In this document: one piece after another, positions 13,020-25,900 of the stretch | Numbering within the stretch: position 1 is the stretch's first letter | Layout of the letters: each line of letters begins with the position of its first letter | Assembly (NCBI RefSeq): GCF_000224145.3 | Contig: NW_004190445.2 | Span: 61,405-125,404, forward strand | Source: Ciona intestinalis | Lineage: Eukaryota; Chordata; Ascidiacea; Phlebobranchia; Cionidae | Direction: 5' to 3' | DNA length: 64,000 nucleotides | The notes under the pieces: model-generated | The model's database searches: none | Seen by the model: the letters and a program-made list of their open reading frames with translations, nothing else | What the model was told of the DNA's origin: nothing | Made by a program: the position numbers and the translations under genes

Positions 13020-13552
13020 GATCTTAACACAACATATCCATATATTGCAACAACAACGATTTCATAAGCATTGCACTAAGACACCTAATATTGAAATAAA
13101 GTTGGAATATTAATATATCTATTCATATTTATATGCTGGTAAACAACAATAAAATGAATATAACTTAACTTTTACTGAATCACTAACTAATACGGGCCAA
13201 AACATTGCAACTGTTCAGTTGATATTTATGCAGAACGACGCCCACCCAAACCTCACAACAACCATAAACACAAGTAAGTTTGCGACGATACGCAAAAGTG
13301 GGCATGCAAAATACTCCCCAATGGTTTAACAGATGATTTATTTTTTATATTAATCAAAATAAAATTTACTTGTAAATTTAAAAATAAGATATTTTTTGTG
13401 GTAAAATATACGTAAAATTTTCCTTTACAGCTATTTATTTTTAGGTAATAGAAAATATCGCTGGCAACACTGTTGTGACTTTTGGTTATGGCGTGGAGAT
13501 TTCAGTTCTTTTTACGCAGTGATGTCTAGCGTTCAGTAGTTTGGGGTGAAAT
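13020..13552. promoter_or_regulatory. Shared divergent promoter region, slingshot / RPS6
   Basis: The start codons of slingshot (minus, 13019) and RPS6 (plus, 13553) are 533 bases apart with no gene between. A pyrimidine run TTCTTTTT (13506-13513), after which TTTACGCAG follows, resembles the 5' TOP motif of ribosomal-protein mRNAs. On the slingshot side an AG precedes the ATG by 3 bases (GTGTTAAGATCATGG on minus), which could be a trans-splice acceptor. Both readings are inference. Confidence 0.55.
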
Positions 13553-15423
13553 ATGAAGGTAAATCTACTTTTATTTGATTATAAACAACAGTTTTGGGAA
13601 ACCTTTGCATTTTTTCGACAGACGACGTTTTACTTCAAGTACATTTAGGCTTTATTTTAAGAATACTGACAGAATAAAGCAGATTAATTCGGATAAAACT
13701 CGACTCTCGTCGACAGTTTAGAAACACATATTGCCTGGATAGACCGTTACTTTTATCCATTTACCAGAAGGACCGTTTACATTGATAAAAGCAAGAAGTT
13801 TAAATTAGCAGAATATTTGACAGAAACCATATTTTGCAGTTGAACATATCTTTCCCCGCAACGGGGTGTCAGAAAGTATTCGAAGTCGACGATGAACAAA
13901 AACTTCGCGTCTTCTACGACCGACGTATGTCACAAGAAGTGTCCGCTGATGGCTTGGGAGACGAGTGGAAGGTTAGTGGATTGGACTTGATAACATGACA
14001 TGTTATTTGATATCAAAAGTTTTAATATTTTTTTCCCCAGGGCTACATAGTTCGAATCACTGGAGGTAATGATAAACAAGGCTTCCCGATGAAACAGGGT
14101 GTGCTTACTGCTGGTAGAGTTCGATTGCTACTTGGAAAGGTTGGTTAATATACAACATGTTGAGTTATATTTGCCCCATTGCTTGCATTATTAATTATAA
14201 TACATTATACAGGGCCACTCATGTTACCGTCCCCGACGAACTGGCGAACGTAAACGTAAATCTGTCAGAGGTTGCATCGTTGATGCCGGTCTCAGTGTGC
14301 TTAGTTTGGTTATTGTGAAGAGAGGTGAGGGGAATATCACTTTGTGTAAATTTGGTGAATCGGCGCACTTGTTTTGCCACTGTGTTCGTTATGAACCATT
14401 ATTAACACAGTTTTCCCAGTGTTGCCAGATTATTAAGGCGGCTAATTAACAGGAAACACTGTTCGTTGTTTCACTGTCAGTCTCCGCCTTACATTTACTA
14501 ATTCAACCACTGTTTTGCGTCCTACTTCATGATTAACACCTGATTAACCTACCAGGTGAGAAGGAGATCCCCGGTCTCACCGACAACACAATCCCAAAAC
14601 GACTCGGTCCAAAACGTGCGAGTAAAATCCGCAAGTTGTTCATGTTGGGACCGGATGATGATGTGAGAAAGTATGTGGTGCGACGTCCACTACCAGCTAA
14701 AGAAGGTACTTGTTTGTTGGGTTGGTACATGGTGCATATGATGGATAACTGTGAGCTGATGTTATAAATGCTGACGTATCTCACTAGATAGTATCTGATG
14801 CACCAACAACCAGTTTTTTTGATTAGCTGTTTATGGATTTAAATTCAATAACCTTGGCGTCGAACTGCTTATTGTTGCTAGTTATGCCAATGTATACCAA
14901 AGTGAAGTTTAATTCTTAATCCCCCCAGGAAAGCCACCAAAGACGAAAGCTCCCAAGATCCAGCGACTCGTGACGCCACAAAGTGTGCAGAGAAAGAGAC
15001 ATCGTATTGCGATCAAAAGAAGACGAACTGAACGCGGTCTTCAGGAGGAAGCTGAGTATAAGAAGCTTCTCGCTAAACGACTCAAAGTGAGTGCTGTCCA
15101 AATTATGTGTGATAACATTCATTCATTGTAACTAGGCACACATTTGCCACTATGCAAGTCTTTATATACTTGTATGGTTTTTTCCCAGTGTTGCCAGATT
15201 ACTATTTGACGGTTAATTAACTGAAAACTTTGCCGGTTGTTTTCAGTCAGTCCCCGTCATACATTTGTAGATTTCCTATTTTTGTAAGCATAAAGTTTAG
15301 GAAGTGTTTTGTTTAACTCCCATTCTCTTTTAGGAACAAAAAGAGAAGAAGGCAGAAGCTCACAAGAAGCGACGTCTCTCCAGTTTACGTGCGTCACAAT
15401 CGCAATCTGTGTCATCACAGTAA
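13553..15423 (+). CDS. rps6: 40S ribosomal protein S6, 7 exons
   Basis: Exons are 13553-13558, 13840-13971, 14041-14139, 14213-14324, 14556-14705, 14929-15086 and 15334-15423. They sum to 747 nt, giving 248 aa against 249 in human. The first exon contains only ATG-AAG before gtaaat. Recognisable blocks include [56 protein letters not shown] and PKIQRLVTP. The C-terminus carries RRLSSLRAS with serines at 235 and 236, the conserved S6-kinase sites. It is a component of the small ribosomal subunit. A polyadenylation signal AATAAA lies at 15453-15458. Introns 4 and 6 each host an H/ACA snoRNA. Confidence 0.99.
14362..14496 (+). ncRNA. H/ACA snoRNA in RPS6 intron 4
   Basis: Two hairpins are separated by an H box AGATTA (14427-14432) and followed by ACA (14491-14493) three bases from the predicted 3' end. 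The 5' hairpin has upper stem CTGTGTT/AACACAG. The 3' hairpin has lower stem AAGGCGG/CCGCCTT, directly before ACA, and upper stem ACAGGAAACA/TGTTTC-A-CTGT. The 3' pocket guides are CTAATTA (14442-14448) and CAGTC (14478-14482), 13 nt before ACA. They pair with the conserved LSU rRNA segment GACUG-UU-UAAUUAA. The function would be guiding pseudouridylation of 28S rRNA in the nucleolus. Structure is visible in the sequence; the target is inference from remembered rRNA sequence. Confidence 0.88.
15135..15266 (+). ncRNA. H/ACA snoRNA in RPS6 intron 6, sister of the intron 4 copy
   Basis: The H box AGATTA is at 15196-15201 and ACA at 15261-15263. The 5' hairpin pairs CCACTATGCAAGT with ACTTGTATGG. 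The 3' hairpin has GACGG/CCGTC below and ACTGAAAAC/GTTTTCAGT above. The block TTTTCCCAGTGTTGCCAGAT is shared with the intron 4 snoRNA while the stems differ by compensating changes, as expected for duplicated functional RNAs. Guides TTAATTA (15213-15219) and CAGTC (15248-15252), again 13 nt before ACA, give a 12-bp match to the same 28S site. Confidence 0.88.
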
Positions 15424-15658
15424 AGTCGTTTATTTCGACCAAACAGAAAAATAATAAATTAGAAATGAAACATCTTGACCTCATTCTTGCTTTTTAGTTA
15501 TATATGTATATATCCAGGTAACTGCAGTCGTTATAACACAGGTGTAAACTATTAGTCTATTCAAGCCAACCAAGGCACCGAACAAATCACCAGATAAAAA
15601 ATCAAATGAGTGTCAAGTGTCTTAATCTGAATTAGTGCAGTGGGGAAGATGGGGCACT

Positions 15659-15738
15659 TATGCATATACCCTGATACATCGTATTTTTGGATAATACCTA
15701 TGCATATACCCTGATACATCGTATTTTTGGATAATACC
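15659..15738 (+). repeat. Two tandem copies of a 40-bp unit
   Basis: TATGCATATACCCTGATACA plus the following 20 bases is repeated exactly, end to end. It lies 3' of RPS6, and no function is evident. Confidence 0.9.
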
Positions 15739-17533
15739 ACGAATTAGTATTATTATTCCATTATTAATTGACAACAATTCAAAAAAATACAACAAAACAC
15801 ACGGGGAGTTATTTAGCAATTCGCACAACAGGTGAAACAAATTAAAATACAGGCAGGACAGTTTAAAATCATTGTTAATTTTAAGAGAATTTATTACAAA
15901 ACATTCGTTTCCTTGCCGTATTGCTATATATATTATGGAAATTGCTATTGTTTGAATGATAATAAGTATTGTTCGAACATCAATTGATAAATATTGTACC
16001 TGTAATAACAGAAAATAGATAATAACTATAAATAAAGTTTACATTTTTGTCACAAATTTGGTATTCTTACAATACTTTTCGTACAAGATACTTCTCATAA
16101 TTTATTATTAAGTGCGAATGACTGACCTTCGAATATATTTTCCATATTTTATCCTGTTATTGTATCGGTATCTTATATTTGAATAACCCGTAAGGTATAT
16201 ACCAAAAAGTAAAACATGTTGTGATTGTATTGAATAAATTAACCTTTACAGCACCAATATTGAATGGTAATACCCAACAACTCTAGTATTGCACAAAACA
16301 AAGCGGTGATTTAAGATTGGCATCGTGATTCACATTTTAACAAAAATCTGGGATGACGTAATTAAAATGCAATCACAGCTTGAAACATAAACAAACTTTA
16401 TTGAATGGTATGATTCGAGTAGGGTTTGGGCCTGATTGTTTCTATAGACACTTAACAGCAGGACCTGTAAAACTGGGGTGACAAAACACAATATCCCATC
16501 CCTGTTTTAAATATGGGAATGACAAGGCACCCTCGAAACCCCTAACTGGAAGCCTATGAATAGTGGTACATAAATATCATTGGGTATTATACTACTATAG
16601 TTAACTTTTATTTGAAAAATCATCTCTTCAGCTTTTATGCTTTCCTTAAGGTTTGCTCTGCATAATAGATTATATACAGAACACAATATGACTTACAATG
16701 TACAGGGCAAAGATAAATACCGTCAACTGCCCAACTTCGGATGAATTTTATTTCTCAAAATAGTATGCGCAAACAAATTATGGCAAAGTTTCACATAACA
16801 AACGAAATCTGTCTCTTTGGAAAGACCAATCGTTCGAGTTCTGCATTAAAAATTAAAAAAAAACATAAAAAAAAGCTTTTTTCTCTTACAAAGAGAGAAG
16901 GCTACAATGCAGTTGCCCCCCTTAGCACAATATCGTCGTAATTAAATGAAAAACATTCTTGCATCAATTAAGTTTATTTTGTTATTTTCCCCGTAAGTAA
17001 TGACATTTGTAGCTAATCGAGGCCACAGCTAAAAAATTGTTTTATTGCAACATTTATACTCTATGATGGCCGAACCAAAATAGAAGTAAAAAAATCACGA
17101 ATTTCAAAAAAGGAACAAAAAACCTTAAATATTTTACAAACTTGTTTGAGGGATAATGTTAATTCCCCCGTATACCCAATGGCAAACTACATCTTATGCC
17201 GATATTTTTATTTGCCGTTAAAGTAACTGTCCGATGTTAAGATGTCAGGTGGCGTAAACTACGTTCATAATTTAAGTAACAGCATTAACTTATGTAGGTA
17301 AAAAAATGAGTTGCCTGCCACTCTGCTAGTACTCCTACAAGTGAAATTATGTAAACATTGGTATATCTTCCTATTAAAGTAGCTTTGTTTAAGAACTTGT
17401 AATAAATTAATTCTTACCGTTAAAAACACAACCAATAATGGCCATTGAATAATCCGTAGTTCAATATTCCATCTCTACAGTGCTGAGTAGTAAGTACCAA
17501 CCTCATTTCACGATGTAAACTGTTCTAACCGTG

Positions 17534-17895
17534 TTGTAGCCACAGAAATAAAAGAGAGAACGCGCAGTTGCCCAAAACCGTGATATATTCTTTTTTCTAT
17601 TCACGTGACCGCCAACTGCGTCCCCATTTCCCTTCGTCTCCATTGTAAAAGATAGGCGCATAGTAGTTTTAAGACGTTTTAGCTGTTTATTTCAAAAAAA
17701 AAACTATTAAAGTTTATTACTTAAAATTAAGTCAAAACACAAGAAAAACTACATAAAACGTCATCGACTCCATTGAGTACAATGGTAAACGGGAACGACC
17801 CGCGAAAGAGAGAGGGAGTGTATCAGGCTCTCTCCTTTGCCGACATTGAAGATGCGCGTTCTATTCCTTTTTTATTTCTGTGGTTGTAGCAGCTA
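17534..17895. mobile_element. Fold-back element with imperfect inverted arms
   Basis: The left arm TAGCCACAGAAATAAAAGAG continuing to AGAACGCGC is matched in inverse orientation at 17861-17895 (GCGCGTTCTATTCC, TTTTTATTTCTGTGGTTGTA). The interior is non-coding and AT-rich. No clear target-site duplication was found. Confidence 0.5.
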
Positions 17896-18299
17896 GCAGG
17901 CTGAACTAAACGAAAACATAAATAACTGGAATTGGCCGTGGGGGAAGCCCCGATTTCTTTAAAGAATCAGCCACATAAATCCTCACTAAATCCAGCATTA
18001 TTATTTTTTGATAATCCAAGTTATAAACAGAAACAATGGGTGCAAAGAACAATTTATTTTAAAACAATTGTGCGTTTAAAGATAGCAACGATATTTCATA
18101 CGGGAGTTGCTTTTACGGATTGAGGGTTAGGGCTTTTGGCGACGACCACCAGGAAAGTAATATCTGCTTCCAATTATTTAAACAAGCGATCAAACAAGTT
18201 ACATTTTTCACTGAGGTAAAATCGAACACAATTCTAGACCCGAGGAAAGGTTGGTTTTGTGCTAACAGTAAAGCTACGACTGCATTTATCCTCGCGTGG

Positions 18300-18696
18300 C
18301 CGGTGTCGCGGAAATCTGGTTCCCCAGAAATCTGGTTCCCATTGGCCCAGCGTAGACATGGTACATTTTATCGGAAATCTTTCAACCTGGCTCCGAACGA
18401 ATCATATATTTATGTTTTTATACAGTTTAGTTTATTTAATGTGAAAGTTTAGGTTTTGTTGTCCTTTTTCGTTGTTGATGACGTGTTAACGGTAGTGGTC
18501 ATTGGAGATACGTCATAATGTATAGTTTAAGTTAAAATACAGGTTAAATTTCTATTAAAAAGATAAATCCTTAAACATAAACTTAAGAAGTATGTCGCAT
18601 CTAACAACTGTTTTTTTTTGGTCGGAAACGAAGTTCTCGATTCTTCATAAAATAAGTTATAAGTGGCCAGTGGGAACCTGCTTTCTGCGACACCGG
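18300..18696. mobile_element. Fold-back element, CCGGTGTCGC termini
   Basis: The left end CCGGTGTCGCGGAAATCTGG and the right end TGCTTTCTGCGACACCGG are inverted copies. The inverted similarity continues through GGTTCCCATTGGCC / GGCCAGTGGGAACC. The motif AGAAATCTGGTTCCC is locally duplicated in the left arm. The class is undetermined. Confidence 0.6.
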
Positions 18697-20013
18697 TGTC
18701 GTAATATGTTCGTTCCGATTAAAATATTTGTACCGGACGCTACTGCGCATGCGCAACAGCTCTAAACAAATACAATGACAGCCCGGTTCAAATTTATCAC
18801 GACCCTCCGTTGAAAAAGTTCCAGAAACGACGTTTACACGTCAGCAGAACTGAGTTAGTATGTTATTTGTAGCCCAGACAAAGTTTTTGCTGGTTTAATA
18901 GGCACATTCTACTTATAGTTTACAGGCACTGGTGGAACAAGGTGATCCTAGAATAGAAAAATTATAGCAGCAACTTTCAATACCTTCTACGCGTGCTACT
19001 ACCATGAAACTTGGGCACTGTACTAACTAGACCCCAGCGGTATAGGAACCTTGAAAGGTATACCACCAATGTAACGTCTATATTTGGCTTAGTTTATTAT
19101 TACACGTTGTTTAGGTTGAATCCCCGAAATTAAAGTTGTGAAACTAATTTTTATGTTGTTTATTACGTCACATTCACTGTGACGTAGCGGTCCTAGCAGC
19201 CATTTTGATTTCTTTTTCACGATCGAAGTAGCAGTGGTGGTGTTTTAAATCTGTTTACATCTTGCTTGTTTATCGAGCAAATATACCTTATCGGTCAATG
19301 TGTGTCTTGGGATTGTTCTACAAATACATTATAACCATGGTTGTGGCTTCTATAGAACATGAGACGATATATTTGCGGCACCGGTATACAAGTTTTTATT
19401 AACACATTAAACAAACGCATATACCAATCGACCTACGACATCTCAAGTGTATCTTGGCGTATTACAATATCAGTTTCGTATGCATTTTGAATGCAAACAA
19501 AACGACTCTCACGTATACGGACTTTGGGGTGATTCCATATGTGTTTTGTGGAAATTTTAACCTTTCATTTTTAACGCAGTTTCTGCTGGTTTTCGTGGAA
19601 ATAGTAAATATTTTCTTTGTTTTACTAAATCTAACATTCGTGCGTTCAAACTTTGCCAAATACTTTAAGTAAACACCCATCGCATACTTTAAAAATATAA
19701 AGCCCGCATTTGAATACGGATAATATATTAACAGCTGTCTATATTACTTGGTCAATATTGTGGTGTGGTTACAAAGTAACGGATTGGTTTACCAAGTGCT
19801 GCATGGCAAGGTACGTCTGCAAACAAGTTGAGCAAACCAGAGACAGTATTGCTATTTCTAGGGAAACAGCCCTCTAAGTGTCGATGTAGGAAACGCATTC
19901 AAACATCTGGAAAACACGCGCATCCGGATTCTTTACATGGTACGTATGTATAGTGAGGCCTCTCTAAGTTTAATTTGTAAGTTTACGTTGCAACGTTTGC
20001 GAACAATACGAGT

Positions 20014-22640
20014 ATGAGGAGAAACGCAAAAGTTGTTGCTTTTGTAGCGATGTCTGTATTCGTGATCCAGTGTCTTATTAATAAAACGTAAGTCAGTTTA
20101 TGTGAGATGAGTTTAAAAGTAAAACAGATTTTAAAATTTTAGGTTTCCAAAACAAAACGAGTCTTGCACGAAGCAGAAAACTGAAATAAATGCCGTCGTA
20201 TCAGTTAAGCTTCCTACAGGTAAGCAATGTGACATGATCGTGGTATAATTATAATAGATCATCGTTTATTAATCTGCAGCAACACATATAAAGAGGGCGA
20301 AATATGCTCGGGAAATCAGAGAAGAGTTACAGAACCTGTGGTACGCAACTGAATTCGAGTTTGAAAGAGTTTTAACATCGAACGATCGCAAGAGATCTAT
20401 TGTCCAGACTGAGAAAGACCTGCTTCATAGGATTTGGTAATTACACGCAGTATATACCGGTGTAAGGGGGGGGGGGTTCAATGCTGTGGGGCTGGGGTCG
20501 GTAGGATTTAGATCAGGGTTGACACATTACCCAATAAGTGCTATGATGGTACGTTTGCCAAACCAATAGCAATTTTTTTTAGAGTTTTGGTACTTTCATT
20601 TGCAACGGTTGTATTTAAACTTATACACACAATGTCGTTTCCTATTCGAAAGTTGAAGTTTTCTTCGAAACACATATGACGTTTAAATGTTCTTGACCCC
20701 CCAACATAATGCTATGCTGAGTGTGAACGACAAATATCGTTAAAACATTTTCAGGGCATTGGAAATTCAAGTCGAAAACGTTCAATCGTTGGACATAACG
20801 TGGCAAGTTGATGTAGCAAATAAAACAACCAATATAGTTTCGGATTTGATTGACAGCCACCAGGTAATAGCTTTATATAATGACAACACATGCAAGTTGT
20901 AATTAAAACCTATGGTTGGTTTGAGTTAAAGTTACTATATATGCCGCCACCCACGTATATATTCCACACATGCATTGTAACTTAGTGATAAATTAGCGCC
21001 TGATTATTTTTAACCGGTTGAATTCTTACTGTTTGTATTTAGAACCCAAATAAATGCAACGAACGTGGGCAGTTGTTCGGCCACCCTGAGCGTTGCGGTT
21101 ACGGATGCATGGTACATAACATGCTGCACCAATTCTTCATGGCGCTTTCCAATAACAAGACTTGGTTCACTTACCCTGTCGGTTGTGTTTATTTGAATGG
21201 CAAACTAACATTGAAGAACTTTTTCCAACCGTTGAGTAAAAACTGCTCGTTAAGACCCGGTGATTGGAAGGAAGTAACATGTGAGTGACGTAACCATCTA
21301 TATTATTAAGTCTGAACCATTATTGTATTATTTATGACGCAGCACACAAAGATTTAAAGGAAAACGAGCTATCGTATCTCTTAAGTGAGCACATGGCTGT
21401 TGCGGGGCCTCACCGTTATTCAGCGTTCACCGACGACCTGTGGAATTCAATTGAACTTTTCCATGGAAAACCTCGAGCATGGTTGGCCGGGCAACTCGTC
21501 CGCTACATTACCAGACCAACGCAACAATTGAATGAGGGGTTCAATAACTTGGTGGAAAAAGTCGACTTTACAAGACCACTTGTTGGGTACGTAAGTCTTA
21601 TTTCTAATTCGCAAAACTTGTATACAGATATAAATATATTTTGGCTATTTGGAATTCACGAAATCGGGATATTATAGGTGTTAACAGTAACCCCCACCCA
21701 CCCTACTATATATTTGCATATGACACCAAAGTTAATTCGTGCTTGTTCCAAGATTACACGTACGAAGATCTGACAAGCTCACCTCAGAGGATGAACACGC
21801 GGACTTCCATCTTTTCAGTCAATACATGAAACACGTGGATGAATGGTATGACAAATATGAGATGAGACAAATTATTGACGGTTCGATAAACAAAGTCAAG
21901 CGAAGAGTTTACCTTGCGACAGATGATCCAGGAATCTGGAACGAAACGCTCAAGTAATTGTGTTTATATAAACGGGAACATCATGTATTTAATGATGAAA
22001 GTTTTGCCGCAACTGATATTTTCCACTGACCGAAGTTAAACCACATTTAAGTTGTTTTCAAAAGTCTTAAATTGGGAAGATATCTTTCTAAGATTGTTTT
22101 GATACAGTTACAAAGAATACGAGTTTATTGGTCAGCGCAAGTTTACAGAACGTGAAAGTGATGAAAAAACGAGAGATACACCGTATGGATTGGTTCAGAT
22201 TGCAAACGAAATCAACATTCTATCGATGTGCGACTTCATCGTTTGTACTTTATCATCAGAGGTATATTCAACATTATACCGTAATAGCTTCAGCTAAACC
22301 ATGGACTAAATAGGTTGGAACCCTTGCATACGAGTATATGCAAACTTTAAACTTGAATGCTGCGGATAGAGTGCTTTCATTGGATGCGGAATACGGCGTT
22401 GCTGGTTTTCCAGTTGATCTACACCGAGTCGTATACAGCCATAATGTGGAGGGGGAACTTTCCTTGGAACCTGGGATGTTGGTAACCGGCTATCAGCAGT
22501 GGAACGGTTACTTCAATGGCAGTTACCATGGGAAACTTCTTTCTGGGGGAAATTGGAAATTATATCCAAGTTACAGTGTAGAAGCATTACCGCCACGTTT
22601 TATACTTGATAAAAACGGCCAACTCGATTTAAAAATATAA
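20014..22640 (+). CDS. fut8: FUT8-like alpha-1,6-fucosyltransferase, 9 exons
   Basis: Exons are 20014-20087, 20143-20219, 20280-20436, 20755-20863, 21043-21280, 21343-21586, 21753-21953, 22108-22261 and 22314-22640. They sum to 1581 nt, giving 526 aa (human FUT8 is 575). Residues 8-23 form a type II membrane anchor (VVAFVAMSVFVIQCLI) after a basic tip. The stem is followed by the GT23 region with a CGYGC-type motif (exon 5), the GDP-fucose site HVRRSDK (about residues 302-308) and RVYLATDDPG. A C-terminal SH3-like domain (about 450-505, GFPVDLHRVVYS to LYPSYSVE) is as in FUT8. The enzyme adds core fucose to the innermost GlcNAc of N-glycans in the Golgi. The last intron is only 52 bp. Tunicates may have several FUT8-like copies, so strict orthology is not shown. 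Confidence 0.93.
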
Positions 22641-22647
22641 TTTGCCT

Positions 22648-22682
22648 GTTTGAAAAAGTGTCCCATCTTCCTCCACCCTAAT
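22648..22682. mobile_element. TA-type MITE end fragment
   Basis: AAAGTGTCCCATCTTCCTCC ACCCTAATA is the right terminus of the MITE family, just after the FUT8 stop codon. The remainder is absent. Confidence 0.5.
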
Positions 22683-22970
22683 ATATTACACTACACCAAT
22701 ATTTAAATGCACGTGTGATGTTTCAATTACGAATAGTTCCCACACACAGCGGTTTATATTACATAACTTCGTTGAAAATTGCAAATTATTTCGAGATTGG
22801 TATTTATCTTACAAACAAACCGTTGAGATTTCCCGAGAAAGGAGTCAATAGTTTTGTGGGAAATGAAATTCACAGCCGCCGGCGCTTTTTACAACTGAGC
22901 CGACGATAGCAGCACGACGCTTAACTAAACGCAACATTCAAACGTGAGTTAGGTTTACTTGTATAACAGG

Positions 22971-25900
22971 ATGCTTCGAAAACAGGCAGGTTGCTTGGTG
23001 TTGACTGTTGTAATAGTTATTCAAGCGAAACTTGGTTTTGCGAAAACAAGCGAAGCTTCTGCTTTAGGCAAGTTATGTTCGGTTGTTCGGTCGGAAATTC
23101 TAAATGAATACGAGTAAGTGAACTCATTATATTATATTTTATTTTATACAATTTGTAGGGCTTGATTTTATCGATTACGCATTTCGTGACTCCAGTTCCT
23201 TTTAAATAAATTGTGATGCATATTATTGAATGAGACAAAATTGAAACAAAAAGATTACAGAATTATATCACCGTATCCTTACAACTCTAAAAGGGCCTTT
23301 TATTGTTTAAACACTATTAGGAAATATGGGACATTGTGTGTTAACGATATCCCATCTTCCCCCATAGTATTAAATGTGTTTTGTATTTAGAGAAAAAGTG
23401 ATTGAACCGCGGGGGCAAAACTGTACGTATTACTCGACGCAATTCATCGATTCAAACAGAGATGAAGTTTCTCGTGTGCAAGACCTCTTGGTTAAGTAAG
23501 TCCCGTGTTGTATGTTCGTTGTGTTTACGCCACCGGACGTGGATATTGTAAACATCACGAACTGAAGATCGTATTACATTTGTTGAATACAAAGCACATA
23601 TAATGCCACAAAGTTTTGAATATTCGAAAGTGTTTAAATATACGGTGGTAATACAGCGAATATAACTAATAACCCTGTAAGGGGGTTATTCACGTTCGTC
23701 TCTCGAGTTGTATCTCCTATTTTAAAACAAGACCCATTACTAATTTAAGTTAAATATGGGGAATGAACCGTTTTATCAATTGGGTTTTCTATACCTCGTA
23801 ATACATGGGTACTTTACATTAATAGGATGGGAAACCAAAGCGATTTCTTCGCACAAGACCTGGAAGTGTTCACGAACTTAGAAGTGTTAGAAATAATAGG
23901 GGAGGGTCCTTTGAACTTACACCGCGCTACGTCATCATTGTCGATTGGGAGTATTACTGTAAGGTGAGATCTTGTTGATTGTGTTGTTTATAGGGTGAGC
24001 CAGAAGACATGGGATTTAGGCTACAGTTGGCGTATTACCCCAACACCCAGGGTGCAACCGCATGAACCTCACCAGATGTTGAAGCTTGGCGCTTCCCTGA
24101 AAGTAGGCGAAAAGAGTCATCGCATTAATTATCAATGTTATTGTTTATCTTCAGCGGTAAGCAACTACAAAACGTGACGGAAGTAACCAACGTTTTTCCT
24201 GATGTTACCAAACTATTATTGTCGGAAGATTCGATTACGTCATTGGGGGAAACTGACGTCACCGACATGACGTCACTGGAGGTGAATGAATGCAACTTAT
24301 TTATCCTCGCATAGTTGGAAAACGAAAGTCACTACACATGTAACTTTGTTGGTGATTGTTTTTTTCAAGAGATGAACCTCAGTAACAAAAATATTTTCTC
24401 CCAGTCGTTAATCGTTGAACGCAGCAGTTTGTCGAAAGTTGAACTCACGTGGTTGAACAGATCAACCAACTTACGTAGACTTGAACTTCGTGACGTCAAA
24501 CTTACAGAAATATCGACGGATTTTAAGAAAGCAAAATGTAAGTTCGCGTGTCGACGATTGAAAATAATTTATTAGGAAGCACCGCGCTGTAATATTAACT
24601 TGTTGGGTGTCTTGCCACGTTACTATGGTCTTAGCCACTGAAATATTGTATTGTGCCGGTCGTATAACCAACTTCTATCTATTTAGTATGGTGGGGAAGA
24701 TGGTCCAACTTTTTAATTTATTTTTTTCGCCTCATTTGGTAGTTATACGGAATTATACAACGTATCATCATAAATATATAACGCCACCCTTTCTCCCAAA
24801 CAGATCTTGAGTTCCTTGATCTCTCCAACAACCACATAACGATCATCCATAACTTCGCGTTCACAAAAGCTGCGGAAATGACGACGTTGATTCTTTCCAA
24901 CAATCTCGTACAAACTATAGAAAGGAAAGCATTTAAAGGTAGAGTATTACATGTACATGGTGTAGATATATTAAATTATTTATAAATTATATTATTACTT
25001 GATATTAACGTCACAACAGGTCTTTATAATCTTGAGTGGTTGGATCTATCAGAAAACCGAATAACACGACTTCCCTCCGGCGTTTTCGAACACATTCTCA
25101 CTCACGACCTGACGCTTAACTTCTGGGAAAACCCGATCAATTGCGACTGCGACCTGGCCTGGGTTTTCCCTTGGTTCAAAATGGTGAGTCTGTGAGTCAA
25201 GCCACTTAATATTCGGTTTCCTATCTTACCTACTTTGCCCGCAGCGATTACGCCAGAGCGGTTCATCAGTAAACATGAGACTAAGGTGTTCCGCACCAAG
25301 CCAAAACAACGGGAAGATGCTGCATGCCGATCATTCTGGTTTGCAACCAAACGAACTTGGAGAATGTGGGGAAAATACAGGTGATTTTATGATGGTTGTT
25401 GTGACCTTCTGTCGTTTATTGCAATATATAAGTTGATGAAATAGCATGGAACAAATACTTACATTAGAACCGTCACATGCTTATCAATAGGGATCGAAAT
25501 GGGCCAACACTAAATCGATACTTAGTAATTGTTTTGATTCTTGAAACGCTGTTTGTTCTGTTTTTCTCCATTTCCAACATACACCCCCACGTGTAAGTGG
25601 TATAATGGTGGCATTTGTAATAATGCATCTCCTTTTTCCTTCGGCTATCGCTGGGAAATCCCAAGTATTCTACCTGATGTTTCGCAAAAACACATTTTCT
25701 TTACAACACCTTAGTCCTTTCTCCTTCACTTGTTTCATCAAGTTTCTGTCATTTCCTTATAATTCCGTCCACTCACCAGAATATGATCTAATTAAACGGT
25801 AACCCCAAGATCACAAGTTAATTGGATCATTATTTCTTTAAATTAAAGTGTTGATTTTATTCCAAAAGGTAAGCGTTTTGTAGTAACACCCCCCTGGGCG

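Larger units (their letters stand above)
15424..20013. other. Intergenic region RPS6 to FUT8, repeats only
   Basis: Apart from the RPS6 poly(A) signal I see a 40-bp tandem pair (15659), two fold-back elements (17534-17895 and 18300-18696) and AT-rich sequence. Open frames such as 18120-18452 overlap the fold-back element and show no family similarity. A GCCATTTT motif (19200-19207) within a slightly GC-richer stretch could mark a promoter, but no exon follows that I can support. Confidence 0.5.

Noticed and set aside
18120..18452. 110-residue plus open frame
   Set aside because: Overlaps the fold-back element with CCGGTGTCGC ends and includes its duplicated GAAATCTGGTTCCCC motif; not a gene.
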